Assembly (NCBI GenBank): GCA_024280895.1
Contig: JAJRPI010000039.1
Span: 1 to 51,139 of the forward strand
DNA length: 51,139 nucleotides
From: Alphaproteobacteria bacterium
GTDB taxonomy: Bacteria; Pseudomonadota; Alphaproteobacteria; Rhizobiales; JAKIUO01
Direction of reading: 5' to 3'
The translations under genes and the position numbers were made by a program. Each line of letters begins with the position of its first letter. The stretch's first letter is position 1. Shown here piece after piece: positions 25,304 to 34,947 of this stretch. Under the pieces are notes generated by a model, which saw only the letters and a list, made by a program, of their open reading frames with translations, made no database searches and was not told the DNA's origin.

Positions 25304-25348
25304 ACTCCGAAATAAATTCGTGATAGCAACCAGAAGAAGGCGAAAATC

Positions 25349-27187
25349 GTGGCTGAACAAAACAACAATAATGGTGACAAATCTTACGCCAACCCTGGCG
25401 TTTATAATTTCGTTGATCATGATTTTGATGTGCTGGTGGTGGGAGCTGGCGGGGCTGGATTGCGTGCCACGCTTGGTGCCTCTGAAGCCGGGCTTCGCAC
25501 CGGTTGCATTACCAAGGTTTTTCCAACGCGTAGCCATACGGTTGCCGCGCAAGGCGGGGTCGCCGCCTCATTAGGCAATATGGGCCCCGATGACTGGCGC
25601 TGGCATATGTATGATACGGTCAAGGGCTCCGACTGGCTTGGCGATCAGGATAGTATCGAATATTTGTGCCGCGAAGCGCCGGCCGCCGTTTATGAGCTGG
25701 AGCATTATGGCGTACCGTTTTCGCGCAATGATGAAGGCAAGATTTATCAACGCCCATTTGGTGGCATGACGACGGAATATGGCGAGGGACCTCCCGCCAT
25801 GCGCACTTGCGCCGCCGCCGACCGCACCGGCCATGCCATTTTGCATACGCTATATGGGCAGGCGATCCGCCATTCCGCCGAATTTTTCATCGAATATTTC
25901 GCCATTGATCTTATCATGGATGATGAGGGTGCCTGTCGCGGAGTGATCGCGCTTTGTCTCGAAGATGGGTCCTTGCATCGTTTTCGTGCTCATCGCACCA
26001 TCCTTGCAACGGGGGGTTATGGCCGCACCTATTTCTCGGCAACCTCCGCCCATACCTGCACGGGTGATGGTAACGCCATGGTGCTGCGGGCCGGATTGCC
26101 GCTGCAGGATATGGAGTTTGTGCAGTTTCATCCAACCGGCGTTTACGGAGCTGGCGTGCTGATCACCGAAGGAGCGCGCGGTGAGGGCGGTTATTTGACC
26201 AACTCTGAGGGCGAGCGCTTTATGGAGCGCTATGCGCCAAGCGCCAAGGATCTGGCGTCCAGAGATGTGGTATCGCGGGCCATGACCATTGAGATCCGCG
26301 AAGGCCGTGGTATTGGCCCCAACAAGGATCATATCTTTTTGCATCTTGATCATCTTGATCCAGATATTCTGGCCGAGCGTCTGCCGGGTATTACGGAGTC
26401 GGCGTCGATTTTTGCCGGTGTCGATCTGACGCGAGATCCCATTCCCGTGCTGCCGACCTGCCATTATAATATGGGCGGTATTCCAACCAATTTTCATGGC
26501 GAAGTGATCTCGGCAAAAGATGGCGATCCCGATACCATCGTACCCGGGCTGATGGCCATTGGCGAAGCGGCTTGCGTCTCTGTGCACGGTGCCAATCGTC
26601 TTGGCTCAAACTCGCTGATTGATCTGGTGGTGTTTGGCCGCTCCACAGCAGAGCGCTGCGTTGAGCAATTGGAGCCAAATGGCAAACATGCCGATTTGCC
26701 AAAAAATGCCGGTGCTTTTGCGCTGGAACGTCTGGACCGTTTACGCAACGCCGATGGCAATACGCCAACAGCTGAGTTGCGCCTTAAAATGCAGAAAATC
26801 ATGCAAAGCAATTGCGCCGTGTTTCGCACCGGTGAAGTGTTGGCCGAAGGGGCGAAACTATTGAAGGAAGTCTGGGAGCAGGGCGCCGACATCAAGGTTA
26901 CGGACCGATCCTTGATCTGGAACACCGACCTTATCGAGACCCTCGAATATGAGAACCTCATCTTGCAGGCCGTCGCCACGATGGCGGGCGCGGGAGGCCG
27001 TCTTGAAAGTCGCGGTGCTCACGCGCGCGAAGACTATCCCGACCGCGATGACGAAAAATGGATGGTGCATTCCCTGCACTGGGTGGATGATGCAACCCAC
27101 AGTGTGAGATCGGGCTCTCGCCCCGTCCATACCTACACCATGACCGACGAAGTCGAATATATTAAGCCCAAAGTGCGGGTTTATTAG
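25349..27187 (+). CDS. sdhA: Succinate dehydrogenase flavoprotein subunit
   Basis: 612 residues, normal length; GTG start with AAGG upstream. It oxidises succinate to fumarate in complex II on the cytoplasmic side of the inner membrane. Visible motifs are the FAD-binding [13 protein letters not shown] (28-40), the covalent FAD His63 in [40 protein letters not shown] of the active site, and [18 protein letters not shown]. The two last codons overlap the convergent acyltransferase gene. No sdhB follows, although sdhB is normally directly downstream. Confidence 0.97.
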   Translation: MAEQNNNNGDKSYANPGVYNFVDHDFDVLVVGAGGAGLRATLGASEAGLRTGCITKVFPTRSHTVAAQGGVAASLGNMGPDDWRWHMYDTVKGSDWLGDQDSIEYLCREAPAAVYELEHYGVPFSRNDEGKIYQRPFGGMTTEYGEGPPAMRTCAAADRTGHAILHTLYGQAIRHSAEFFIEYFAIDLIMDDEGACRGVIALCLEDGSLHRFRAHRTILATGGYGRTYFSATSAHTCTGDGNAMVLRAGLPLQDMEFVQFHPTGVYGAGVLITEGARGEGGYLTNSEGERFMERYAPSAKDLASRDVVSRAMTIEIREGRGIGPNKDHIFLHLDHLDPDILAERLPGITESASIFAGVDLTRDPIPVLPTCHYNMGGIPTNFHGEVISAKDGDPDTIVPGLMAIGEAACVSVHGANRLGSNSLIDLVVFGRSTAERCVEQLEPNGKHADLPKNAGAFALERLDRLRNADGNTPTAELRLKMQKIMQSNCAVFRTGEVLAEGAKLLKEVWEQGADIKVTDRSLIWNTDLIETLEYENLILQAVATMAGAGGRLESRGAHAREDYPDRDDEKWMVHSLHWVDDATHSVRSGSRPVHTYTMTDEVEYIKPKVRVY

Positions 27188-29175
27188 GGGCTGGATGCTG
27201 GGCGCAGACGCAGTGCCCGCAAGGCATTTCGTGCGCCAAGGTCATTGATGTGATCATCGTCTTTATATGCGATTTTACCTTCGAGTAGGGGGGAGCAGTC
27301 GCTCTTGTTACAAAAGACATCGCTGGTCTGAACATATCGGATCATCGGGCTGGCTGCGGACATTTTTTTGAATAGCTGCTCTGCATAGGCATGTCGTTTC
27401 CGCACATCGTTGAGTTTTATTTTGCATATTTCGTTTGATGCAGCGGTGAGGATACTCATTTTGACGCAGCGGGGTGGATCGAAATCAAACTCTGGAACCT
27501 GCCCTAATATAACAACCCGTTTACCCGCTGCAATCAACTGATCGGCTGTTTTTTGTAATCCATTGGCAAAGTTTTCCTGGCTTTTTTCGACAGAGACAAA
27601 TGCCCATTTGGCGCGTGTCAGATAAGCACGTCGACCGCCTTCGCTCGCAAACCTGCGAGTTTGCGCGTAATAGTCCCAACGCGCTGCGAGAATAACGGTG
27701 ACTATTCTTTTGTCCTGAAGAATGGCTGTCAGGGTTTTGTTGTTTTTGCCAAAACATCCCTTGGGGATGGACAGGGAATGGCGCTTTAAGAATAGTTTTG
27801 GGATCGGTGGACAGCCCGAAAAAGTATGTAGCGCGAATTTATAATTGGCGGCGAGAGCCTGCGCGCGGACCTCTTGTCCAAAATGCCCGGCATGAGAATC
27901 GCCCCACAAGACCAGTTTTGGAGCCGCAGCATTTCCTGTGTTACTGGCGGTGGAGGAGTTTAAATGGGCTGTTTTGGGTTCTAAATTGGCAAGGGCATTT
28001 AGTGTGGTTTGCGTATAGCGGGTGGGCATGCCTTTGGTATTGATGGCAATGGCACAAATGAGCAGGGTCAGGCTCAAGCTGCCGATGGCAGGAATAGTCA
28101 GTATAGGCGAAAATGGCTGTTTCTTGCCGCGATCGCGAAAGGGAACCTCGACGCTGCGATAGAGTAAAAAGGCGAGAGGCAGGCAGGCAAACAGGGCGAG
28201 GGCGCGCACCAGCAATGATGGTTCCGGGTAGAGGACATAATTCAAATAAACAATGAGCGGCCAGTGAACAAGATAGAGGCTGTAGGATATTTCACCAATC
28301 CAGACCAGAACAGGCAGGCTAAGGAGACGAAAGGTAAGCGCACTGCGCGCCCCAAGATAAATCAGTACACCAGTAGCAAGGGCCGGGATGAGTGCGCCGG
28401 GCGCTGGCAAGGTTAAGCCCTTGTCGATGGCAAAAAATGATATAAGCAAGGTTGCAAGGGCAACGGTGCCCCAGATAGTCGATGAGGACGAGGGGGCGCG
28501 CTCATTGTCTTGTGCGATTTTCACCGCGACCCAGCCGCCAATGGCAAATTCCCATAAACGCGTATACATCATAAAAAATGCCAGTTTATGATCACCGATT
28601 GACAAGGCGGTGCTGAGAATGAGCATTGCGGCGAAAAAGATGGTCAGCGTGCTTGCTAATGTGCGGTTCTTTATTGTGCTGAAAAGCAATAGCAAGAGCG
28701 GCCAAACCAGATAAAACTGGATTTCAACCGCCAGAGACCAGGTGTGCAGCAGCGGCTTGAAGATACCGGACAGATCGAAATAGCCAGACTCTTTGAAAAA
28801 GAAAAAGTTCGAGGAAAATACGGATGAAAATCCGGCAGAGCGACCGAGCCGGGCGAGATCATCTGGCAGCAAGAAGAACCAGCCAGCGGCAAGCGTGAAT
28901 AAGATGACAACGATATAGGCGGGAAAAATTCTCCAAAACCGTTTGGCATAAAACGCCAGTAGATTAGAGGTCGGGTGACTATTTGTGTTTCTTAGCAAAA
29001 TGCTGGTGATCAAGAAACCAGATATGACGAAGAAAATATCAACGCCGAGAAATCCACCATTAATTCCGCCAAAACCGAAATGAAAGAGTAAAACTGCAAT
29101 GATTGCGACGCCGCGAAGGCCCTGAATATCATTGCGAAACGGCCTTTTTACAAGGCCGGGCTGCTTATCGATCAT
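27184..29175 (-). CDS. Acyltransferase 3 / SGNH-domain membrane acyltransferase (OatA-like)
   Basis: 663 residues. The first ~375 form the acyltransferase-3 domain with about ten membrane helices: [21 protein letters not shown] (His of the motif), [65 protein letters not shown]. The periplasmic C-terminal SGNH domain starts at [13 protein letters not shown] (nucleophile Ser) and ends with [10 protein letters not shown] (Asp-x-x-His). Such enzymes O-acetylate peptidoglycan, lipopolysaccharide or exopolysaccharide. It is a single gene, convergent with sdhA with a 4-bp overlap. Confidence 0.92.
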   Translation of the reverse strand: MIDKQPGLVKRPFRNDIQGLRGVAIIAVLLFHFGFGGINGGFLGVDIFFVISGFLITSILLRNTNSHPTSNLLAFYAKRFWRIFPAYIVVILFTLAAGWFFLLPDDLARLGRSAGFSSVFSSNFFFFKESGYFDLSGIFKPLLHTWSLAVEIQFYLVWPLLLLLFSTIKNRTLASTLTIFFAAMLILSTALSIGDHKLAFFMMYTRLWEFAIGGWVAVKIAQDNERAPSSSSTIWGTVALATLLISFFAIDKGLTLPAPGALIPALATGVLIYLGARSALTFRLLSLPVLVWIGEISYSLYLVHWPLIVYLNYVLYPEPSLLVRALALFACLPLAFLLYRSVEVPFRDRGKKQPFSPILTIPAIGSLSLTLLICAIAINTKGMPTRYTQTTLNALANLEPKTAHLNSSTASNTGNAAAPKLVLWGDSHAGHFGQEVRAQALAANYKFALHTFSGCPPIPKLFLKRHSLSIPKGCFGKNNKTLTAILQDKRIVTVILAARWDYYAQTRRFASEGGRRAYLTRAKWAFVSVEKSQENFANGLQKTADQLIAAGKRVVILGQVPEFDFDPPRCVKMSILTAASNEICKIKLNDVRKRHAYAEQLFKKMSAASPMIRYVQTSDVFCNKSDCSPLLEGKIAYKDDDHINDLGARNALRALRLRPASSP

Positions 29176-29287
29176 ATAAATGCACTGTTCTAAATAACTC
29201 TGGTATCAAATTGATACTATTTTGAGCGCAGTTTGGGAATGACACGGGGTTGTGTCAAGCAAGATATATGGTGATATGGAAAATAGT

Positions 29288-29333
29288 TACCCCACCCCTC
29301 GCCTAGAAGGGCAAGGGATGGGGGCAGGAGGGC
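29288..29333. repeat. CCCTCGCC...GGGATGGGG hairpin element
   Basis: CCCCACCCCTCGCC pairs imperfectly with GGGCAAGGGATGGGG across a short loop. It is similar in type to the hairpin at 43975-44015 (CTCACCCC...GGGGTGAG) and may be a REP-like unit or a terminator for MsrAB on the other side. Confidence 0.5.
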
Positions 29334-29358
29334 AGTGTTGGCTGTGCTCTTGAGCGTG

Positions 29359-30582
29359 TTATTGGCTCATTGCACTTTTGAACTGTTCAGCAAATTTGCC
29401 GTATCCTTTGGCTTTGAGCTCGACCGCTGGAATAAATTTCAGGGACGCCGAGTTGATGCAATAGCGCAGACCGGTGGGCTTTGGACCATCATTGAAGACA
29501 TGTCCCAGATGGCTGTCACCCTTGATCGAACGGATTTCCGTACGCTTGATGAAAAACTTGCGATCTGATTTTTCACTGACGCCATCCTTGACGATGGGGC
29601 GTGTGAAGCTCGGCCAGCCGGTGCCGGATTTGAACTTGTCTTTGGATGAGAACAAGGGTTCCCCGCTGACGATATCGACATAGATGCCAGCCTTTTTATT
29701 ATCCCAATATTCATTTTTGAACGGTGTTTCCGTACCTTCATGCTGGGTCACTTTGTACTGCAATGGTGTCAGGCTTTTTTTCAGTTCAGCGTCGGAGGGT
29801 TTTTTGAACGCGGCTTTTTGCTTGTCGCTCATTTGACCAACCTTCATCACCATGTTGCTTTTCTTGGAGCGGTAGAGCGAATAATCGAGCTTGGCATCTT
29901 TGCCCCAGATTTTTTTGACAAAAGGACCGCGACCAGAACCATTAGTGTATAGCTTGTAATGGATCGGATTTTTGCGTGAATAATCCTGATGATAATCTTC
30001 CGCTTTGTAGAAATTTGTGTAGGCTTCAACGGGGATCACAACCGGCTTGGAAAATCGTGCTGATTTGTCGAGGGCGGCGATTGAGGCTTCTGCAATCTTC
30101 TTTTGCTCGTCATTGTGATAGAAAATCGCTGGGCGATAGGGGGAGCCACGGTCGGCAAATTGCCCACCAAGATCGGTTGGATCCATATAGCGCCACAAGG
30201 TCTGCAACAGGCCTTCATAGCTGATGATTTCCGGGTCATAATAAACTTGCACGGCTTCGGTGTGACCGGTATTGCCACCACCGACCTGTCTATAGGTTGG
30301 GTTTTTGGTCTGGCCACCGGCATAGCCCGAAATGGCGCTGGTGATGCCTGGCTTGCCTTCAAACGCATATTCTACACACCAGAAACAGCCACCGGCGAAG
30401 GTCGCCACTGTGAGGGTTTTGGTTTTGCCCATATCTTTGAGCTCGACTTTGTCGCCGCTCACCACTTTGGCTTTTTGGTAAGCGATATCGCTTTTATCAA
30501 ATGTGGCGGACAGTTTTGGGAATTGCCAGAAACCTAATCCACCCACCGCAATTGCTGCGGCCAATAATCCAAATTTATTCAT
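29359..30582 (-). CDS. msrAB: Fused methionine sulfoxide reductase A/B, membrane-anchored
   Basis: 407 residues from ATG 30582, which has GGAG 7 bases upstream; the frame is open upstream but without a good start. A short N-terminal anchor ([16 protein letters not shown]) is followed by the MsrA domain with [11 protein letters not shown] (catalytic Cys66), [12 protein letters not shown] and NPIHYKLY. The MsrB domain has [27 protein letters not shown] and the catalytic Cys in [11 protein letters not shown]. The zinc-binding CxxC pair of many MsrB proteins is absent ([10 protein letters not shown]). It repairs both Met-S- and Met-R-sulfoxides, probably in the periplasm. Confidence 0.95.
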   Translation of the reverse strand: MNKFGLLAAAIAVGGLGFWQFPKLSATFDKSDIAYQKAKVVSGDKVELKDMGKTKTLTVATFAGGCFWCVEYAFEGKPGITSAISGYAGGQTKNPTYRQVGGGNTGHTEAVQVYYDPEIISYEGLLQTLWRYMDPTDLGGQFADRGSPYRPAIFYHNDEQKKIAEASIAALDKSARFSKPVVIPVEAYTNFYKAEDYHQDYSRKNPIHYKLYTNGSGRGPFVKKIWGKDAKLDYSLYRSKKSNMVMKVGQMSDKQKAAFKKPSDAELKKSLTPLQYKVTQHEGTETPFKNEYWDNKKAGIYVDIVSGEPLFSSKDKFKSGTGWPSFTRPIVKDGVSEKSDRKFFIKRTEIRSIKGDSHLGHVFNDGPKPTGLRYCINSASLKFIPAVELKAKGYGKFAEQFKSAMSQ

Positions 30583-30704
30583 GTCTTTCTCCGTGTGTTC
30601 ATGGTGAGAGCTGTTTTCATCTGAACCAAATATAGGCGCTAAGTCTGGCTCGTGCATCACGCATTTATAACAAAAGCCTAACTTCTAAGCGTGGACAAGG
30701 CCAA

Positions 30705-30869
30705 TCAGCTTAGGGTGATCGGTACAGCCAAGGTAAATTGCGTGCCCTGGCTCTTGGTGCTGGTGACGCGAATATCGCCATGCAGCAACTCCATGATACG
30801 CTTGGCGATGGCCAGTCCAAGGCCGGCATGGTTGGGATTGGCCGAGCCACTTTCACCTTGAAAAAACGG
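30705..30869 (-). pseudogene. C-terminal remnant of the histidine kinase after the nonsense codon
   Basis: 54 codons in the same frame directly after the TAA: PFFQGESGSANPNHAGLGLA, then IAKRIMELLHGDI, ending QFTLAVPITLS and TGA at 30705-30707. These are the G2 box and last strand of a HATPase_c domain. The frame is intact, so the lesion is a single substitution rather than an indel. Confidence 0.85.
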
Positions 30870-32177
30870 TTAGAAAACATGCGGCAGATCATTTGCAGGA
30901 ATGCCTTTGCCGCTATCTGAAATGGTGATCTGTAATGTTTGGCCAAGCGGCGCGAGGGAGACTTTGATATGGCCACCTGCGCGGGTATGGACGAGGGCGT
31001 TATCAATGAGATTATCGAACACGCGCTCCAGCATGGCAATATCAACGCTGGCCAACGGTAATTGAGCGGGCGCGTCGATCTGTAGATCCACTCCTTGTTG
31101 CTGGGCTCTGACCGAATATTTTTGCACCACATCATGGGCCAGCTCGGAAACCGAACAAGGCTCAAGATTTGGTGCCCGCTCGCGCGCATCAAGCCCGGCC
31201 AGTTCAAACAGTGCCTCAACCATGCGCGAAAGCCGCTTGCCCTGGCGCAAGGCGACATCGACAAGTTCGGCGCGCTGCTCTGGCGTAAGGCTATGTTCTT
31301 TCAGTTGCAGGCTTTCCAGATAGCCCTGAATGGAGGCAAGAGGCGTGCGCAGGTCATGGGATACCTGCGCGACAAGGCGGCGGCGTAAATTGTCCTGCTC
31401 GCTCATGGCGTCCAGCTGATCGCTTATGCGTACGGCCATGTGATCAAAACTGGCTCCGAGTTGGTCAATTTCGTCGGTGCGACCAGTGCCTTTGTCCATA
31501 AAGGTAATTTTGTCGGTAAAGCCCGAACGCTCGAAATCGACAATACGGCTGGATAGTCGCTGTAAACGCCGGGTCAACAAGCGAAAGACCATGAGCCCGG
31601 CCAGCAAACCAATACCCAGCGAGATCAACAGGGCCAAAAGGCTACTTTGTCGAAGGAAGCTGTTGCGGGCTAGTCGTTCGGCCTTGGCATATTGCTCACC
31701 GCGCAGCACCACATAGAGATAACCTTCGGGTTTTTCATGGGAGGGCACCGGGGTGACTGAAAAAGCTTTTTGACGGACATGGTCGCGCGGATCATCCCCG
31801 AGCAGGGGGTAGGGTTTTTCCATAGCAAGGAAGGCGCGAATGGGTTGTAGCGATATTTTCTTGCGTTTGATTTTTTTTGGATCAGCTGAATATGAAATGA
31901 TTTCTCCGCTCAGATTCAACAGGTAAATCTCGATGCTTGGATTAATCGTCATATAGGCCGCAAAGGTTTTCTTGAGCGCCGCTTCGTTGATCGCGCCCTC
32001 TTTAACGAGGTTACGATCAGCCACCAGAGCCTGGGCCAGGTTTTGATTGAGCTGCTGATCGATTTGTTGCAAGTGCTGGTTGAGAGCATAATTGCTGATG
32101 AACCCGTAAAGCAGGCCGATAGCGGTGAGCAAGAGCACCAGCCAGAGCGATAATTTTGCATAGAGTGTTTTCAGCAT
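30870..32177 (-). CDS. Sensor histidine kinase truncated by an in-frame stop
   Basis: 435 residues as translated. It has two membrane segments (~10-28, ~180-200) around a periplasmic domain, HAMP (~201-255), HisKA with phosphoacceptor His274 in VSHDLRTPLAS, and the HATPase N box (Asn393 in FDNLIDNALVH) and G1 box DSGKGIP (~421-427). It stops at HVF followed by TAA (30870-30872), where homologues continue F-E/D-P/R-F. The same frame continues for 54 residues with the G2 box GLGLAIAKRI. A GAA-to-TAA change would explain it. Without G2 the ATP-binding domain should fail. Partner regulator lies upstream beyond a MITE-like element. Confidence 0.85.
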   Translation of the reverse strand: MLKTLYAKLSLWLVLLLTAIGLLYGFISNYALNQHLQQIDQQLNQNLAQALVADRNLVKEGAINEAALKKTFAAYMTINPSIEIYLLNLSGEIISYSADPKKIKRKKISLQPIRAFLAMEKPYPLLGDDPRDHVRQKAFSVTPVPSHEKPEGYLYVVLRGEQYAKAERLARNSFLRQSSLLALLISLGIGLLAGLMVFRLLTRRLQRLSSRIVDFERSGFTDKITFMDKGTGRTDEIDQLGASFDHMAVRISDQLDAMSEQDNLRRRLVAQVSHDLRTPLASIQGYLESLQLKEHSLTPEQRAELVDVALRQGKRLSRMVEALFELAGLDARERAPNLEPCSVSELAHDVVQKYSVRAQQQGVDLQIDAPAQLPLASVDIAMLERVFDNLIDNALVHTRAGGHIKVSLAPLGQTLQITISDSGKGIPANDLPHVF

Positions 32178-32180
32178 GCT

Positions 32181-32446
32181 AGGGCCTGTTGTGTATCAGA
32201 GTATAGCGGTGGCGGGAGTGATTTTTTGCGCTGGGTGTGATGCAAAAACGCAGGACTAGCCGCGCTAATTCCAGGCTTTTGCATCGCTGCCAGCGTGAAA
32301 AAGCGCCCCGTCCTTCGGATTGAGCTGGGTAGGCCCATTTTTTTGTCATTCGTCGTTGAATATACACGTATGTCCTTCCTCCTCATAACTAAAAACTGAA
32401 CCAACCCAGCTCAACCAACGCTATGCTCTGATACTCAACAGGTCCT
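32181..32446. mobile_element. MITE-like element with 28-bp terminal inverted repeats
   Basis: Arms 32181-32208 and 32419-32446 are inverted repeats matching at 25 of 28 positions (AGGRCCTGTTG...GTATCAGAG...ATAGCG). The 266-bp body holds no intact transposase; an inner inverted pair (CGCTGG....GATGCAAAA) is visible. It lies between the response-regulator stop and the kinase ATG, ending 3 bases before that ATG, so it replaced the native kinase ribosome binding site. I could not identify a clear target-site duplication. Confidence 0.75.
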
Positions 32447-32460
32447 GGTTTCTTTGCAAG

Positions 32461-33177
32461 TTATGAGCCACCAAATTTGTAGCCCACACCCCATACCGTC
32501 TGGATATAGCTTGGATTTGCGGGGTCTTTTTCGATTTTGGCGCGCAAGCGGTTAATATGGGTGTTGACAGTGTGCTCATAGCCATCGTGATTATAGCCCC
32601 AGACCTGATCCAGCAGTTGCGCACGGCTATAGACATGATCAGGGTGGCTGGCAAAATGATGCAGCAGCTCGAACTCGCGGGCTGTCAGGTCAATGGCCTT
32701 GTCCTCGATAAATAGCTGATGGCGGTCCAGATCAAGTCGCAGATCACCATGGTTGATGATGCGCTGATCAGGGGGGGCGCTGGCCGCACTCGACAAGGCT
32801 TCAACGCGCCGAAAAAGCGCCTTTATGCGCGCTTGCAACTCCGGGATACTAAAAGGTTTGGTCAAATAGTCGTCGGCACCGATTTCAAGGCCCAGCACGC
32901 GATCAAGTTCGGTGGATTTGGCCGTCAGCATCAAGACGGGCACATAGGTTTCATCGCGGCGAATGGCCCTACAGATTTCCAACCCGTCCATACCCGGCAG
33001 CATCACATCAAGCACAACCAGATCAAAGGGCTGTGAGCGTGTCGCACTTTGAAAGGTCGCCAAGCCTTTTGTCCCGTCCGAAATAATCTCACATTGGCAG
33101 TCAATATCGGTGAGGTGCATTTTGATAAGCGCGGCGATATCGCGATCATCCTCAATAATCAGAACCTTGCGTGTCAT
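32461..33177 (-). CDS. OmpR-family response regulator
   Basis: 238 residues from ATG 33177 (MTRKVLIIEDD); the longer frame to 33234 has a poor start. The receiver domain carries the acidic pair Glu9/Asp10-11, the phosphoacceptor Asp57 in LVVLDVMLPGMDG, Thr/Lys switch (LTAK, Lys107 in YLTKPFS). The C-terminal winged helix has the OmpR signature LTAREFELLHHFASHPDHVYSRAQLLDQVWGYN and HINRLRAKIEKDP...IQTVWGVGYKF. Intact. It presumably pairs with the disrupted kinase downstream, and may control the MXKDX gene 94 bp upstream on the same strand. Confidence 0.93.
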   Translation of the reverse strand: MTRKVLIIEDDRDIAALIKMHLTDIDCQCEIISDGTKGLATFQSATRSQPFDLVVLDVMLPGMDGLEICRAIRRDETYVPVLMLTAKSTELDRVLGLEIGADDYLTKPFSIPELQARIKALFRRVEALSSAASAPPDQRIINHGDLRLDLDRHQLFIEDKAIDLTAREFELLHHFASHPDHVYSRAQLLDQVWGYNHDGYEHTVNTHINRLRAKIEKDPANPSYIQTVWGVGYKFGGS

Positions 33178-33270
33178 GCCTTGTTTATCTGCCTGAAATA
33201 AAGGGTCTGGGGGGTTCGAAGCGGAGCACATCAAACATCCCCCAGACCTGAAAAAAGAAGTAGCTTGACG

Positions 33271-33660
33271 CTATTTCATTTTTTTCATTTTATCCATGCC
33301 CATTTTGTCTTTGGCCATGCCGTCTTTTTTCATGGTGTCTTTTTTCATGGCGTCATGCTTCATGCCGTCTTTTTTCATGCCATCCTTCATCATGGTGTCT
33401 TTTTTCATAGCGTCATGCTTCATGCCATCTTTTTTCATGCCATCCTTCATCATGGTGTCTTTTTTCATGGCGTCATGCTTCATGCCATCTTTTTTCATGC
33501 CATCTTTCATCATGGGCTTTTTCATATCGCCCTTCTTCATGTCCTTTTTCATATCCATTTTCTTCATGTCGCCCATTTTTTTGGCGTGACCGGCAGCAAA
33601 GGCCGCGCCGGACATGAGCATGGTGCTTGACAAGATCACGGCAGCTATAAGTTTAGACAT
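33271..33660 (-). CDS. MXKDX pentapeptide-repeat secreted protein
   Basis: 129 residues. A signal peptide (MSKLIAAVILSSTMLMSGAAFA) is followed almost entirely by pentapeptides of the MKKDG/MKHDA/MKKDT type, as in the family 'pentapeptide MXKDX repeat protein'. Met, Lys, Asp and a few His dominate; the protein should be exported and unstructured, and may bind metal ions (inference from Met/His/Asp content). The DNA shows a 60-bp, 20-codon superrepeat. It precedes the response regulator on the same strand. Confidence 0.88.
   Translation of the reverse strand: MSKLIAAVILSSTMLMSGAAFAAGHAKKMGDMKKMDMKKDMKKGDMKKPMMKDGMKKDGMKHDAMKKDTMMKDGMKKDGMKHDAMKKDTMMKDGMKKDGMKHDAMKKDTMKKDGMAKDKMGMDKMKKMK
33350..33515. 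repeat. 60-bp tandem repeat in MXKDX gene
   Basis: About 2.8 copies with near-perfect 60-base periodicity (CATGCCATCTTTTTTCATGC begins units near 33361, 33421 and 33481). Coding repeat, likely variable in copy number by slippage. Confidence 0.9.
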
Positions 33661-33859
33661 AGTTATTTCCTCATGAGTTTAATCCTTGGGCAAAGCGCTC
33701 AAGGTTGGTGTTTCCATCAAACAAAATTGATATCGCGAGGGCATAACGAAGAGTTCACAAATCTATAACATTGCTATGTCTTCGCGAAGGCACAGCGGGC
33801 GTTTGTGCCATCATGGACAAGGCGCCCGCCAGTGCGATTTTGATTGAACCAAGGGATCG

Positions 33860-34666
33860 TTAGAACTTGTAGTTTAGACCAACCCGAACAATGTCGACGC
33901 TGTTCTCGAAGCTATAGGGCTCTGCATTGTTGGTTTGGCCGCTCAATTGCGGAAATTCCATATGCAGATATTCAAGTTTCGTTGAGATATTCTCCGATAA
34001 AGCATATTCAACGCCTGCGCCAAGCACCCAGCCGGTGTGCACCGCCTCATTATAAGTGTTCTGGGTCGCATCATTATCGCCAAGGATCCGCTCATTGGTT
34101 TCCATCATGGCAAGACCGCCTGTGCCATATACGAGCACATTGTCAAAGGCGTAGCCAAGACGCCCGCGCAAGGTTGCCCAAAGGCCGCCAAACTGGCTTT
34201 GCCAGATATGCCCATCCCACAGGCCTGACCTGCCGGCGTCCAGATCCATGATGCCAATATCGCCCTCAAGTCCCACGACAATGTTGTTGCTCAAGCGATA
34301 ATTGTAACCATAGGTCAAAGAGGCGAGATAGCCCGATGGCTCGATTGTCTCAGGGGTCAGGTGATTATTGCCGTTGCGATCATAGGTTGCCCGCGAATTG
34401 CCCCAGCCGCCGCCAATGCTGGCTCCAAGATAAGCCCCGCTCCAGTTCTCACTAAAGCCCGAATAGGGATCGTCGAATGCACCTGCTGGTTTTTCTTTGG
34501 TGCTCGCAGGTGTTGCCGATATGGCCGCAACCGCAATGACAAAGAGCGGCATTAAAAACCGTTTTCTAGACCATCGGTAAAGTGGGATTGCGGGCGAAGC
34601 ACCGCGATTTACAGATAAGAATACCCCCGTATTCAGCCCCATTATGTACGCATGAGTTCTACTCAT
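33860..34666 (-). CDS. Outer-membrane beta-barrel protein (Omp25/Omp31-like)
   Basis: 268 residues including a long N-terminal leader; the hydrophobic stretch FLMPLFVIAVAAISATPAS (~37-55) is the probable signal peptide, so the true start may be the internal Met at ~residue 39. The mature part has alternating beta strands with WSGAYLGASIGGGWG (first strand, typical), YGYNYRLSNNIVVGLEGDIG, GLWATLRGRLGYAFDNVLVYGTGGLA, TGWVLGAGVEYALSENISTKLEYLHMEF, and the terminal VDIVRVGLNYKF ending in Phe, as required for BAM insertion. An eight-stranded porin-like protein typical of Hyphomicrobiales. Monocistronic. Confidence 0.9.
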   Translation of the reverse strand: MSRTHAYIMGLNTGVFLSVNRGASPAIPLYRWSRKRFLMPLFVIAVAAISATPASTKEKPAGAFDDPYSGFSENWSGAYLGASIGGGWGNSRATYDRNGNNHLTPETIEPSGYLASLTYGYNYRLSNNIVVGLEGDIGIMDLDAGRSGLWDGHIWQSQFGGLWATLRGRLGYAFDNVLVYGTGGLAMMETNERILGDNDATQNTYNEAVHTGWVLGAGVEYALSENISTKLEYLHMEFPQLSGQTNNAEPYSFENSVDIVRVGLNYKF

Positions 34667-34947
34667 TACATTACTCCATAGTTTACATAAGGGTTAAGAG
34701 CTGCTTTTGTTTGTTGCAGCACACTCACTAACCATCTGAAATCAGGCGCAAATGCGGAGAGCTTACGGCCACAGCATGGCGAGGATCCATGGCGGCAGGA
34801 TTGGCCGGGGAGTGTGGTATCGAAAACACGAAATAGGGTGGGTGGTTTTAATGGATGCCGCGCGAAAAGCTGGAAATACCGTTGCATCAAAGTGGCGCGA
34901 CAATATGCAAGACTTTATTAGTCGCTTGGGGCGCAGTATATAGTCCT

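Noticed and set aside
25850-26587. 245-aa minus-strand ORF opposite sdhA
   Set aside because: Shadow of the strongly conserved sdhA frame.
32171-32404. 77-aa minus-strand ORF between response regulator and kinase
   Set aside because: Lies inside the MITE-like element, no ribosome site, crosses its terminal inverted repeat.
33265-33630. His/Phe-rich plus-strand repeat ORF
   Set aside because: Reverse complement of the MXKDX repeat gene; the minus frame has the signal peptide and family pattern.
33795-33829. GCGGGCG...CGCCCGC inverted repeat downstream of the Omp gene as a terminator
   Set aside because: Loop of 21 bases and no T-run on the minus strand.
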